Below, piece by piece: positions 1 to 9,206 of a DNA stretch of 64,000 bases. Origin of the DNA: CAZBYL01 sp964496275 (GTDB taxonomy: Bacteria > Synergistota > Synergistia > Synergistales > Synergistaceae); assembly GCA_964496275.1 (NCBI GenBank), contig CAZBYL010000004.1:1-64000 (forward strand), written 5' to 3'. How positions within the stretch are numbered: the first letter of the stretch is position 1; each line of letters begins with the position of its first letter. The notes under the pieces are model-generated. The model did not search any database. It had not been told where the DNA came from and saw nothing but the letters and a program-made list of their open reading frames with translations. The translations under genes and the position numbers were made by a program.

Positions 1-3
1 CAT
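1..3 (-). CDS. Start codon of a gene running off the left edge (probably livM)
   Basis: On the minus strand an ATG lies at 3..1, 13 bases downstream of the livH stop codon, and is preceded by a G-rich stretch (GGGGG) about ten bases upstream that could serve as a ribosome binding site. In branched-chain amino-acid transporter operons livH is normally followed by livM, so this is probably the first codon of that permease. Only the start codon is inside the window, so the identity is inferred from position alone. Confidence 0.35.
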
Positions 4-16
4 GACACTGTTCCCC

Positions 17-880
17 CTAACGCTTTCCCATGAGTCCCGTAGGACGCCACATAAGAATTATTATCATAGCAATGAACGCCAGAGCGTCACGCGGCATAGG
101 GATATTCGCGTATCCGATGAGGAAGGTTTCAGCCAGCCCCAGAAGCATCGATGCAAGAACCGCGCCGGGAGCGGAGCCCATACCTCCGACCACGATAAAG
201 GCAAGAGTCTTATATGCGGGAACCTCGCCCATCATAGGGTAGACCTGATTGTAGTAAATTCCTACGAGAATACCCGCTATCGCGGCTATTGCGGAGCCTA
301 TGACGAAGGTGAGAGCAACAGTGCGCTGTGTGTTCACTCCGAGGGCTGATGCGGTCTCCATGTCCTGAGATACAGCTCTCATCGCAAGTCCGAGCTCGGT
401 CTTTGTCATGAGAAGCCACAGGAGCAAAAGCACCGCTGCGGAAATGAAATAGACCGCAATAAGCGTCGAAGAGATTGTTATTCCGGCAACTACGAAAGTG
501 GGGAATGGAAGCTGCGCTGGGAAGGTGCGAACCTCCGGCCCTGCTACAAGCCGGCAGACCTCTTCGAGTGCTATCAGAAGCGCGATACTGCTGATAAGAG
601 GCACGTATGGCGGATACTTGAGAAGCGGGAAGTAAACAAACCTTTCAATAAGCACCCCAATACATGCACAAAAAGCCATGCTTCCTAAGATTGTGATAAA
701 CATATTTCCCGTCGCCGAATAAAGATAGAGCCCCATATATGCCCCTACAGTGTACACTGAAGCATGAGCGACATGCAGAATCTTCATTACTCCGTAGATC
801 AGCGCAAGTCCGAGTGTGATGAGAGAGTACATCGCCCCCGCCGCTAATCCGTTTAAAACCTGCTCAATTAACAATTGCAT
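17..880 (-). CDS. livH: Branched-chain amino-acid ABC transporter permease, LivH type
   Basis: Inner-membrane permease subunit of a high-affinity branched-chain amino-acid ABC importer. The protein is 287 residues, normal for LivH, and strongly hydrophobic with about eight predicted membrane segments. It shows the family N-terminus (QQ/EQ-x-LNGLAAGAMY-like), the early ALIYGVMKILHVAHAS stretch (family: G-hi-N-hAHG), and the late GGMGSAPGAVLASMLLGLAE block. The start at 880 is chosen over an in-frame ATG at 919 because GGAGGG sits eight bases before it and the family begins at this point. A second gene starts 13 bases downstream on the same strand at the window edge, as expected for livHM. No substrate-binding or ATPase subunit is in view, so the substrate (Leu, Ile, Val or another) is not fixed by the sequence. 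Confidence 0.93.
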   Translation of the reverse strand: MQLLIEQVLNGLAAGAMYSLITLGLALIYGVMKILHVAHASVYTVGAYMGLYLYSATGNMFITILGSMAFCACIGVLIERFVYFPLLKYPPYVPLISSIALLIALEEVCRLVAGPEVRTFPAQLPFPTFVVAGITISSTLIAVYFISAAVLLLLWLLMTKTELGLAMRAVSQDMETASALGVNTQRTVALTFVIGSAIAAIAGILVGIYYNQVYPMMGEVPAYKTLAFIVVGGMGSAPGAVLASMLLGLAETFLIGYANIPMPRDALAFIAMIIILMWRPTGLMGKR

Positions 881-1044
881 ACTTGTTTCCCTCCAGACGC
901 TATCAAATCTACCCATCAATTCTAATACAAATTCTGAATAATGTGAAATAAGATTAAAAGAAACCCAGTAAGTATGTGCAGGCAGTAAAGTGCATGCCTA
1001 AGTTTTTTCGTACATTTTATAGCTGTGTGTACTGTTCAATGTTG

Positions 1045-1050
1045 TATAAT
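1045..1050 (+). promoter_or_regulatory. Possible -10 element of the pilin-like gene
   Basis: A perfect TATAAT lies about 38 bases before the pilin-like ATG. No good -35 hexamer is found at 16 to 18 bases upstream, so the promoter is only weakly supported. Confidence 0.35.
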
Positions 1051-1087
1051 TGAGACAGTTATATCATTTCTTCAGGAGGCAGGAACA

Positions 1088-1564
1088 ATGAGATGTCTTA
1101 ATAAATATCGCAGGGCAAAAGGATTCACCCTTGTGGAGCTTTTGATAGTCATTATTATAATAGGGATACTGGCAGGAATGATGATGCTCTCAACGGGAGC
1201 GGCAACAGACAAGGCTGAGGCTGCAAAGGTAGTCAGCAATCTTAGGAATATAAAATCGGCAGTGATTATGTACTACGCTGATTACAATAAGTGGCCCGTG
1301 ACTTCAGATGAGCCGATTTTGAATTTTAGACGCGGCACAGCGACCTCCTTGGACAAGTACCTTGACTCAGTGCCTCACGGATACTACGTAGCCTTGAATC
1401 CCCACGTTTATGTCGGCTGCGACAGCAATGAAACAGATTCCCCGTTCAGCGACTCAGACGGTGTCGGCAAGGCTCTGAAACTTATGGCTGAACAGAAAAA
1501 AGCCCCCATCTGGGTTACCGGCAGCGGCAATGATTTTGATGTGGCTATGGATGTAAACAAATAA
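1088..1564 (+). CDS. Type IV pilin / pseudopilin-like protein
   Basis: A 158-residue secreted pilin-like protein. The N-terminus carries a textbook class III (prepilin) signal: a short basic leader, then KGFTLVELLIVIIIIGILAG, giving cleavage after Gly-12 or so, a mature Phe, and Glu at mature position 5. Residues 13-35 form the hydrophobic helix used for membrane anchoring and filament assembly. The rest is a small soluble domain resembling GspG/PilE-type subunits (helix, then a MYYADYNKWP segment typical of pseudopilins). The ATG at 1088 is preceded by AGGAGG at 1074-1079; upstream in-frame codons would wrongly extend the leader. No prepilin peptidase, ATPase or secretin is nearby, so it must be processed and assembled by machinery encoded elsewhere. 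Whether it works in pili, type II secretion or DNA uptake cannot be told. Confidence 0.85.
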   Translation: MRCLNKYRRAKGFTLVELLIVIIIIGILAGMMMLSTGAATDKAEAAKVVSNLRNIKSAVIMYYADYNKWPVTSDEPILNFRRGTATSLDKYLDSVPHGYYVALNPHVYVGCDSNETDSPFSDSDGVGKALKLMAEQKKAPIWVTGSGNDFDVAMDVNK

Positions 1565-1713
1565 CAAATTTCTGCGGTGCTGTAACGAAAACTGATTAAA
1601 AATCTTGGCTATAAACTCTTGGAGACTCCGAGAGAGTGTTTCCTTAATAACAAAACGCATGATGGTGTGACTTCTGTCATTGCGCATCTGTTGAGTGCGT
1701 ATAGAGGCTTTGC

Positions 1714-4700
1714 TTACGTTGGGATGTTGTTTGTTTCCAGCATTTGCCGTAAGGTTTCGTACAGATCCTGCGGCTCGATAGGTTTGGGCAGATGGGCATT
1801 CATTCCCGCTTTTAGCGACATCTGTACGTCGTCTTCAAAAGCATTTGCTGTCATGGCGATGATGGCGACTGTTTGGGCATCGGGTCGATTCAGCCGGCGG
1901 ATTGCGGCCGTCGCCTTCAATCCATCCATCACAGGCATCCGAATATCCATCAAAATTGCGTCATAGTATTGTGCGGTCGAATTTGCAAACATGGAGACAC
2001 CTTCCGCGCCGTTGTCTGCACACTCAACCGCAAAGCCCCTTTTCAAAAGCAGTTTTTTCGCAATCTCACGATTTAGAGGCTGATCCTCGCATATAAGTAC
2101 TCTTTTCCCAGCAAAGAGCATTACGGAAGGTTCTTGCAAAACTGTTGTTTCTCCGGCGTCACGCTCGTCCGTAAGCTCCGTTGTCAACTCCAGAATGACT
2201 TCGGTTCCCGCTCCTTGAGTGCTGTTGATTTGAATAGTGCCTTGCATTAACTCAATAAGGCGTTTTGCAATGGGCAAACCAAGTCCTGTACCATTGCCGC
2301 TTGCGGTATGGTCAGAATGTTCCTGCTCAAAGGGAAGGAACGCCTTCTGTAAAAATTCCTCGCTCATTCCGCAGCCGTTATCTCGTATNNNNNNNNNNTA
2401 ATTATGCGGTATTTTGCATATTTCCCGTCGTAGTGCAGCATGTCTACGATACATTCTATTCTGCCGTATTCAGCAGTAAAATTTGCCGCGTTAGAAAGCA
2501 GGTTGATAAATATTTGCTGTATTCGCAGTTTATCTATTATCGCGGCCTTACCTCCGATAAAATGCCGTTTTTCAAAGGTGAATTCAATGTTTTTTGCATC
2601 TATTATGGGCTTAACTGAGGAGATAATCCCGCTGAATAGTTCCTGACCTCTAACCGGCCGCAGGTTGAGAGTTATTTTGTTATTTTCTATCTTTGCCATA
2701 TCCAAAACGTCGTTGATCAAGTCCAAAAGATAATGGCCTGATTCATTGATTTTGTGCATGTATTCCGTCATAACCTCGCTGTTTGCCTGTTCCTCCAAAG
2801 CCATTTGAGAGAATCCGATAATCGCGTTCATGGGAGTTCTCATATCGTGGCTCATGTTTGACAAAAAGGCGGATTTGAAAGCGCTCGCTTTTTCTACAGT
2901 TTCCAGGGCTTTTGAAAGTTTATTATTTTTTGCCTGTTCCTCTCTCATAAGCTCTGTGATGTCTTCTGAGGTTACAAGCACCTCTTTTGTCAGTTCGTTC
3001 AAGTATGAATATGAAAGACGTTTGATCCGCAGCTCTTTGTTACTGTTGTAGACGGAGAATGTGATCACATACTTGGTTTGAGTCTCAAGCTGCTTTATAA
3101 CAGTACCCGCTGCCATCTGTATTTTACATTTCTCCTGCTGCTCTTCTACTACAAAATGGTCGCAAAACGCATTGACACCCTTTTTATAGTCCTGATACTC
3201 TTTAATTGGTTTTCGCGTTCCGGCCGAGATATTTGATATCATCTTGGCTGTGTTTTTTGCAAGATTGGCCATCAGAATAAAGTCAAAGTGCTCCTGTGAC
3301 ACTTTATCCATAATTTTCTCCACCATACGCTGTTCATTTACATCAACAATGTAGGTGTAACCTATTACATCACCTGTGTAGGGATTTTTTGTGGTTCTGA
3401 TATTCAGCTGTAAAATGCGGTATTCATTCTCTTTCCATCTACAGAGCGCTTCAACAGACTGTTCTGTTCTTCCTATAGAATTAGAGTGAAGAAGATTGTT
3501 TCTGTTAAATACCTTATAAAACTGCTTTTGCTGTTTTTCATCGGGTATTTTAAAGCCTGTCTTTTGAAAGAAGGAGGTCATGTTTTCGTCATAAACGTCG
3601 TGTTCTATTGCAATAAGGGAATGTTTTGTGTCCACACTATCCTTAGAAATATTGAGCATTATGCCGTCGGTGATCTTTGCCCTTAAATTTTCAATTTCCT
3701 GAAAACTTTCTTCCATACTCTTCTGTTCCGTAATGTCTATAGATGTACCGATTGATTTTAAGTGCCTGCCGTCCTCTTCGAAAACCGGAATGTAAATCGT
3801 TCTGTCCCACCGATAGCCCGTGCCATCCGCGGAGCGAAGCAGAATATCTCTTTGAGCTCTTTTTTTTCCGGCAAGAACTTCCTTATACAGTTCTCGAAAG
3901 TCATCTGCGCTTTCCGGATGAATAAATCCGTTTGCGATTAAAGATTCCGGTACATCTGCGATAGTAGATTCAAGCCCGTGTACACTCATTGCATTAAACG
4001 ACTGCACAATGGTTTTGTTTGGAACATCATATTCCCAGACAGATATATTAGTATTATGCAGTGCCGCAGCCAGTAAGTTTTGAGTTCTCTTTAGTTTTGA
4101 CTGTGCAGTATACTGCTCTGTTGTGTCCAAGATATATTCCACATGCGCGTTGATTCCGCACCAGTTGATTAGTTTGCCCTTAAGATGGTATGTGCGATTA
4201 CTCACAGGATGCACAAATACACGCTCTGAGAATTGATCGAAGCTCATTTCTTTAAGTTTGCAAAACGGACAGGGCGATGTTCTTCCGAACATATACTCAT
4301 AACACTTCTTGCCGCCGTAGTTCCTGCCTTGTGTTTTTGCTAAAACACGCATTGCTGTTTCATTGATATATAACAGATCATAAGTGGCCACATCACTTAC
4401 GTAAATACCGCTCTGCGTTTCATTCAGCAATAAATCATACAGTCTATCCTGTTTGGACACACTCTGGAAAACGGCATGAACAATGGGCTCTCCGCCGTTC
4501 ATAGATATAACTGTGGCATTTAAATGTACCCAGATAAGATGCCCTTGTTTATGATAAACCCGGTAGGTTATATCTATATCCCGTCCGCTTTTCAGAGCAT
4601 TTATACTATCTGATAATATGCGTTCGCGGTCAACCTCATATATAATGTTCTCTGCCGGATGTTTTATTAACTCGTTGTACTCTTTTCTTGTATGACCGCT

Positions 4701-5303
4701 TATTGCAGCGACGCCGTCTGAAAAATATATGGTTTCAACATGGTCTGTCAATTTGTAAATCACGATTCCGCCAGGGATACTATTAACAAGGTTGTCGATT
4801 TCCATTTGCGCTTTTTGAAGCATTTCGATTGTGTTTTTGTGGGAGATCGCGCTGTAACGTCCTAATACATTATTGACTCGAGCCTTAATCACGGTATTGT
4901 CTGTCGGTTTCGCTATAAAATCCCACGCTCCGTTGATGAGGGCTTCCAATTGATAATCCGGCTCAGCGGTAACAGCGACTACGGGAATGGTCTGATACTG
5001 CGTGTTGGATAGCCACTTTAAAACCTCGATGCCGTCCATGTTAGGCATGACAATATCCAGCAGAATAATCGTAAGAGCACCTGTGAGTTCTTTGATTCTC
5101 GCTATTGCCTCCGTCCCGTCACAGGCATAAACGAATTCATACTCGCCTTCAAAACATTCGGCCAAAAGCTGCCTGTTGACGGCGACATCATCAACAATCA
5201 GCATTCTCTTACAAGCAGAGCCGCCATATTCACCCATAATCTCTGTATGTTTTTTCTGTTTGCTGTCTTTACCTATTTTTTTATAATTGTGACTTATTCT
5301 CAT
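1714..5303 (-). CDS. Hybrid sensor histidine kinase: REC, several PAS, HisKA, HATPase, REC (interrupted by N run)
   Basis: Large cytoplasmic-looking hybrid kinase. Order: receiver domain (residues 33-145, phospho-acceptor Asp-83 in LLDIVMPNMDG), at least three PAS-like modules (about 160-700) with a Cys-rich patch (CPFCKLKE), HisKA with the phosphorylated His-819 in SHDMRTPMNAI, HATPase with N box (INLLSNAANFT), G1 box (DNGCGMS) and G2 box (GTGLGLPIAKRL), then a C-terminal receiver with LMDIRMPVMDG. No membrane segment or signal peptide was seen. The 10-N run at 2389-2398 falls between KYRII and IRDNGCG; the two sides are in different frames as written, but joining them with a one-base overlap restores one frame of 1192 residues with family-like spacing. 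I therefore treat it as one intact gene. Start ATG 5303 has GAGG eight bases upstream. It is the last of four signalling genes on this strand. Confidence 0.88.
2389..2398. other. Assembly gap (10 N) inside the histidine kinase gene
   Basis: Ten undetermined bases split the ATP-binding domain of the hybrid kinase. The flanking coding sequence reads R-I-I before the gap and I-R-D-N-G after it. The gene stays open only if the true number of bases between the flanks is 2 modulo 3, or if the flanks overlap by one base. The one-base overlap gives exactly the usual spacing before the DNG motif, so probably no sequence is missing. Confidence 0.9.
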
Positions 5304-5501
5304 GTCAGTAACCTCGCTCTTAGAAGAAAGTAAGTATTGTGCATGTGATTTCTAATAATACATTTGCAGTAAATACTCTTAAAGAGACAAGACTGTAGGC
5401 ATTAAGCAAATAGAATTATATATTGCTATGATTCAAAGACGCTTTATTGTATAAAAGAACAGTGTGTATTATCAGCGTTAGCGTCTATATAAAATAATAA
5501 C

Positions 5502-5843
5502 CTACAGCGACAATGTCGCAATAATAGCGTTATAAGCTTCAACCACCGGTTTTAGCAGCTCGTCTGCTTTTTCGAGCGAGCCATTACGAAGCTCTTCAAC
5601 AAGAGGGCAAAGGTGGTCATACAGCCGGTTCATACTTAAATTACCTACCTCGCCCTTGAGCGCGTGTGCCGCCACAAACGCAGTCTGCGCATCATTTTTA
5701 TTGATTGCATCAAGCATTTGCCTGAAATATGGTTCCTTCGGAAATTGGGTCAAAAACTTTTCGTATAATTCCGTCTTACCGCCAAATCGGGCAATCCCTT
5801 CATTGGCATTGACTCCAACTTTTGACAATTTATATCTGTTCAT
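5502..5843 (-). CDS. HPt-domain phosphotransfer protein
   Basis: A free-standing histidine phosphotransfer (HPt) protein of 113 residues. The phosphorylatable histidine lies in AAHALKGEVGNLSMNRLYD, matching the HPt consensus (AHxLKGxxxxLG), inside a four-helix bundle. HPt proteins shuttle phosphoryl groups between receiver domains of hybrid kinases and final response regulators. It sits 27 bases downstream of the BvgS-like hybrid kinase gene and 198 bases upstream of the REC-PAS-kinase-REC gene, so it is the natural relay between the two. Start ATG 5843 follows GCGAGGTCAGGAAG, nearly the same leader as that of the kinase gene at 5303. No output domain is present. Confidence 0.85.
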   Translation of the reverse strand: MNRYKLSKVGVNANEGIARFGGKTELYEKFLTQFPKEPYFRQMLDAINKNDAQTAFVAAHALKGEVGNLSMNRLYDHLCPLVEELRNGSLEKADELLKPVVEAYNAIIATLSL

Positions 5844-5870
5844 CTTCCTGACCTCGCTTTGCGTGATACA

Positions 5871-8800
5871 TTATGCGTTATCCTTAAGCTCAAACGCCGT
5901 TTCCAATGTCTTATACAGCAATCTCGTCTCAATAGGTTTTGCAATATGCCCATTCATGCCGGCATTTAACGCACTGATCATATCCTCTGAAAAGGCATTG
6001 GCCGTCATTGCATAAATTGGAATTGTCTTCGCGTCAGCTCTTTTGCTAGAGCGGATCTGTCTTGTTGCTTCATAGCCATCCATTACAGGCATATTGATGT
6101 CCATTAAAATGCAGTCAAAGGTACCGGGCTTAAACTTTTGATAAAGCTCCACCGCCTGTCTGCCATCCTCTGCGCAGGTCACATCAATGCCGACCAGCTG
6201 CAGCAGCTTAACGGCAACCTCCAAATTCAGCGCCACGTCCTCCGCCACCAAAACTTTTCTTCCTCTGAAATTGAAGTTATTCTTTTCTTTTTCCGCATCA
6301 AGTGTTGTGTAATCACCGCCTGAAATTCTCATCATCGCATTAAACAGAGTTGATTGGAAAAGAGGTTTTGAAATAAAATAGTTCACTCCCGCCAATTTAG
6401 CTGTGGCTTCTACCTCGTTTAAATCATAAGCGGAAACAATGATAACGATAGTATCCTCTCCGAATATTTCACGAATTTTTTCTGTTACTTCAATACCGTT
6501 CATTTCCGGCATTTTCCAGTCCACAATGCAGAGTTTGTAAGGATCGCCGTTGTCCTCCGCTTCTCCCAGAGCTTCGAGTGCTGCTTCGCCGCTTGTCACA
6601 TAGTCATGGCGCACACCCAAGCGTGTAAGCAAGATCCCACTGTATTCGCAAGATTCCTTATCATCATCAACAACGAGTGTACGAATCTTTGTAAAATCTG
6701 TTACTTTGTTCGCATTACGCTTATCATCTAATCCAAATGGAATATCCACAGTAAAGATAGAACCTTTTCCGAGTGCGCTCTCCGCTCGAATAGAGCCGCC
6801 CATTGTCTCTACCAGATTTTTCGTAATTGCAAGCCCTAATCCGCTGCCACCATGCTTTCTTGCAGTAGACGCCGATTCCTGCTCAAATGGGTGAAACAGG
6901 CGTTTCATCAAATCTTCGCTTATGCCGCATCCGGTGTCTGAAATAGAGAAGCGCAGCAAGAGTTTGTCATGTGAACGGCTTGTCTGCGACACTACGAGGT
7001 CAATTTCACCGCCTATCGGTGTGAATTTCATAGCATTAGACAAGAGATTCATTAAAATCTGATTTATTCGGAGGTCGTCGCCGACAAGAGTCTCATCCGT
7101 AAAACCTTTCATCTTAACTTCAAATTTAATGTTTTTCATTTTTGCCTGCTGATAAAAAACGGTTGTTATATTTGTCAGTAAATTCTTAAAATTAAAAGGT
7201 ACATGGCCTATCTTAAGCTTACCGCCCTCAATTGCCGACATATCAAGCACATCATTGATAATTCCAAGCAACAGCCTTGAGCTGCCCTCGATTTTATCCA
7301 AATATTCATTTATCTTTTCGGGATTATGTATCTCTGTTTTGGCTATTTCGGTAAGTCCGATGACCGCGTTCATCGGAGTGCGAATTTCGTGGCTCATCTG
7401 CGCCAAGAATTGGGATTTTGCAGTGTTAGCCGCATCTGCCTGAGACACAGCATGTTCCAGCTTTGCATTGATACTGGCGAGTTCCAGATAATTCTTTCGC
7501 TTATTTAAATAAAATACGCTTATTAAAGCAACAACAGCAAAAAATGCCAGAATAAGGAGCATGATGGACACTCTGTATTTATATATAAAATCTCCGGCAG
7601 TTATATGTTCCGTATAGGCTCCTATAGTATTTTTAACTATAATATCACTTTTCTTCTGTGTTCCTATAGAGTTAATTGCCTTATTTAAAACTGAAATTAA
7701 GAGTGGATTATTCAAATATGGGTCTATTTTTACTTCGTCCGATGAATTATCTGTGCTGTTTTGAAAAATAACAGGAGAAAGCATTACTGCGTCCAAAAAG
7801 CTGACACTTGGTACCACAGCCAATTCTGCAAACTGAGGCCTGAGAATTTCACGCTCTGCAAGATACTGATTGTAAATCAGAATGTCCGCTTTCCCGTCCC
7901 TTACCGCAACAAAACACTCGTCTGCTGATTTAAGCGGCAAAAGTCTGCTATTCGGATACCATTTGGCAATTGATTCTGGTGGTGTGGACGAGTTTTCCGG
8001 ATAGGCAATGGTGTAGGTGCCGTCCTCTGACAGCGTAAAGCCGTTGCGTGCTATCACAACCTTGGCGAGCGAATCAATCGGAATAGTAAACCTCACTCCG
8101 GACTCTTTCATGTTCTCTTGTGCGCGGTTGGCGGCATTGTCTTCCATTAACATCAAGTCAAACCCGTGATCACGAAAATAGTTGTAGTTGTATATTTTGG
8201 CGTTGTTTTTCAAAGGCACAATTTCGAGCGGAATACCGGCCATTTCAGAAATAGCCCTAAGAGAATCCACCCGTATCCCTGTGATCTTGCCATTCTTGTC
8301 CATGTAGCTGATGGGATTTAAGCCAACTTCAATGCCGATACGCAGAGCACCATGTCCCGTTGTTTCTCTGCGGTTTCGCAGCAGCTCATCCACGAATAGG
8401 GTTTCCGCACGAGTGAAATGCGGGTCGCTGATTGCCTTATGGCTGCCGTAATACTTCTCAAACAGATCTGTCTGATAGGATGGGTTATCCGTCAGAATAT
8501 CGCCCATTGCCAGATCAATGGCCTGCATAAAGCCGTTACCCTTGTAGCTCATCAAGTAAAAGGGCTGATTGTCAAAAATACAGATAAGTTTTAGATTATC
8601 ATGCTTTGTCATGTGCTCTGTGACAATGGCATCCACTCGGCCTGAGATCAGCGCTTTTTCCATAGCTTTGTCACTTTCAAGGAAAACACTTTTAAATGTA
8701 AAACCATATTTTTCTGCATAAGCCTTAAAAATTTTAATGTTCAAGCTATCCTGCAAAAAAGCGATTTTCTTGCCGTTTAATCCCGAATGGTCGTTATAAA

Positions 8801-9179
8801 AGAGTTCGTTGTTATCTCGTCTGGTGTAAAGCACTCCCCGTACATCGCCGAAAGGGTGTTTTGAAAATTCGTATAGATTCATACGTTCCAAAGTAAGCTT
8901 TGCAGTACAAACCAAATCAATCTCTTTATTCTTAAGCTTCTGCAGATTGTCTGACCACGTCCCGAGGATATATTCATATTTATACCCGGTATGTTTTGCA
9001 ATTTCGTTTAAATATTCCGCGCCGTATCCGGATATTTCCTGCTTTTTGTTTGGCGATATGAAATCCTTATAACCGATATATCCAACACGTATAACCCTCT
9101 TTTCCTGTGCCTCAGCTGCGGTGAGCGTTGTACAGCACAGTAAAAGAAGGCAAAGCAGCACTGATAATACTTTTTTCAT
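5871..9179 (-). CDS. BvgS-like hybrid sensor kinase: two periplasmic solute-binding domains, HisKA, HATPase, two receivers
   Basis: Membrane sensor of 1102 residues. A signal peptide (MKKVLSVLLCLLLLCC..) precedes two SBP_bac_3 (amino-acid-binding-like) domains, about residues 28-270 and 275-510, arranged as in BvgS/EvgS. One membrane segment follows at about 537-558, then a coiled linker, HisKA with His-597 in MSHEIRTPMNAV, HATPase (NLLSNAMKFT; DTGCGIS; GSGLGLAI), a first receiver (VDWKMPEMNG) and a second receiver (LMDINMPVMDG). The ATG at 9179 is chosen over a GTG at 9188 because GGAG is ten bases before the ATG but adjacent to the GTG. The Venus-flytrap domains suggest sensing of small amino-acid-like ligands in the periplasm. 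The second receiver plus the separate HPt gene just downstream imply a multistep relay. BvgS itself has one receiver and a fused HPt; this one differs. Confidence 0.92.
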   Translation of the reverse strand: MKKVLSVLLCLLLLCCTTLTAAEAQEKRVIRVGYIGYKDFISPNKKQEISGYGAEYLNEIAKHTGYKYEYILGTWSDNLQKLKNKEIDLVCTAKLTLERMNLYEFSKHPFGDVRGVLYTRRDNNELFYNDHSGLNGKKIAFLQDSLNIKIFKAYAEKYGFTFKSVFLESDKAMEKALISGRVDAIVTEHMTKHDNLKLICIFDNQPFYLMSYKGNGFMQAIDLAMGDILTDNPSYQTDLFEKYYGSHKAISDPHFTRAETLFVDELLRNRRETTGHGALRIGIEVGLNPISYMDKNGKITGIRVDSLRAISEMAGIPLEIVPLKNNAKIYNYNYFRDHGFDLMLMEDNAANRAQENMKESGVRFTIPIDSLAKVVIARNGFTLSEDGTYTIAYPENSSTPPESIAKWYPNSRLLPLKSADECFVAVRDGKADILIYNQYLAEREILRPQFAELAVVPSVSFLDAVMLSPVIFQNSTDNSSDEVKIDPYLNNPLLISVLNKAINSIGTQKKSDIIVKNTIGAYTEHITAGDFIYKYRVSIMLLILAFFAVVALISVFYLNKRKNYLELASINAKLEHAVSQADAANTAKSQFLAQMSHEIRTPMNAVIGLTEIAKTEIHNPEKINEYLDKIEGSSRLLLGIINDVLDMSAIEGGKLKIGHVPFNFKNLLTNITTVFYQQAKMKNIKFEVKMKGFTDETLVGDDLRINQILMNLLSNAMKFTPIGGEIDLVVSQTSRSHDKLLLRFSISDTGCGISEDLMKRLFHPFEQESASTARKHGGSGLGLAITKNLVETMGGSIRAESALGKGSIFTVDIPFGLDDKRNANKVTDFTKIRTLVVDDDKESCEYSGILLTRLGVRHDYVTSGEAALEALGEAEDNGDPYKLCIVDWKMPEMNGIEVTEKIREIFGEDTIVIIVSAYDLNEVEATAKLAGVNYFISKPLFQSTLFNAMMRISGGDYTTLDAEKEKNNFNFRGRKVLVAEDVALNLEVAVKLLQLVGIDVTCAEDGRQAVELYQKFKPGTFDCILMDINMPVMDGYEATRQIRSSKRADAKTIPIYAMTANAFSEDMISALNAGMNGHIAKPIETRLLYKTLETAFELKDNA

Positions 9180-9206
9180 AATAGACACGCTCCGTTTTCT
9201 GATTTA

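Noticed and set aside
1714..5303. Histidine kinase as a frameshifted pseudogene
   Set aside because: The frame change coincides exactly with the N run, and a one-base overlap of the flanks restores the frame and the conserved motif.
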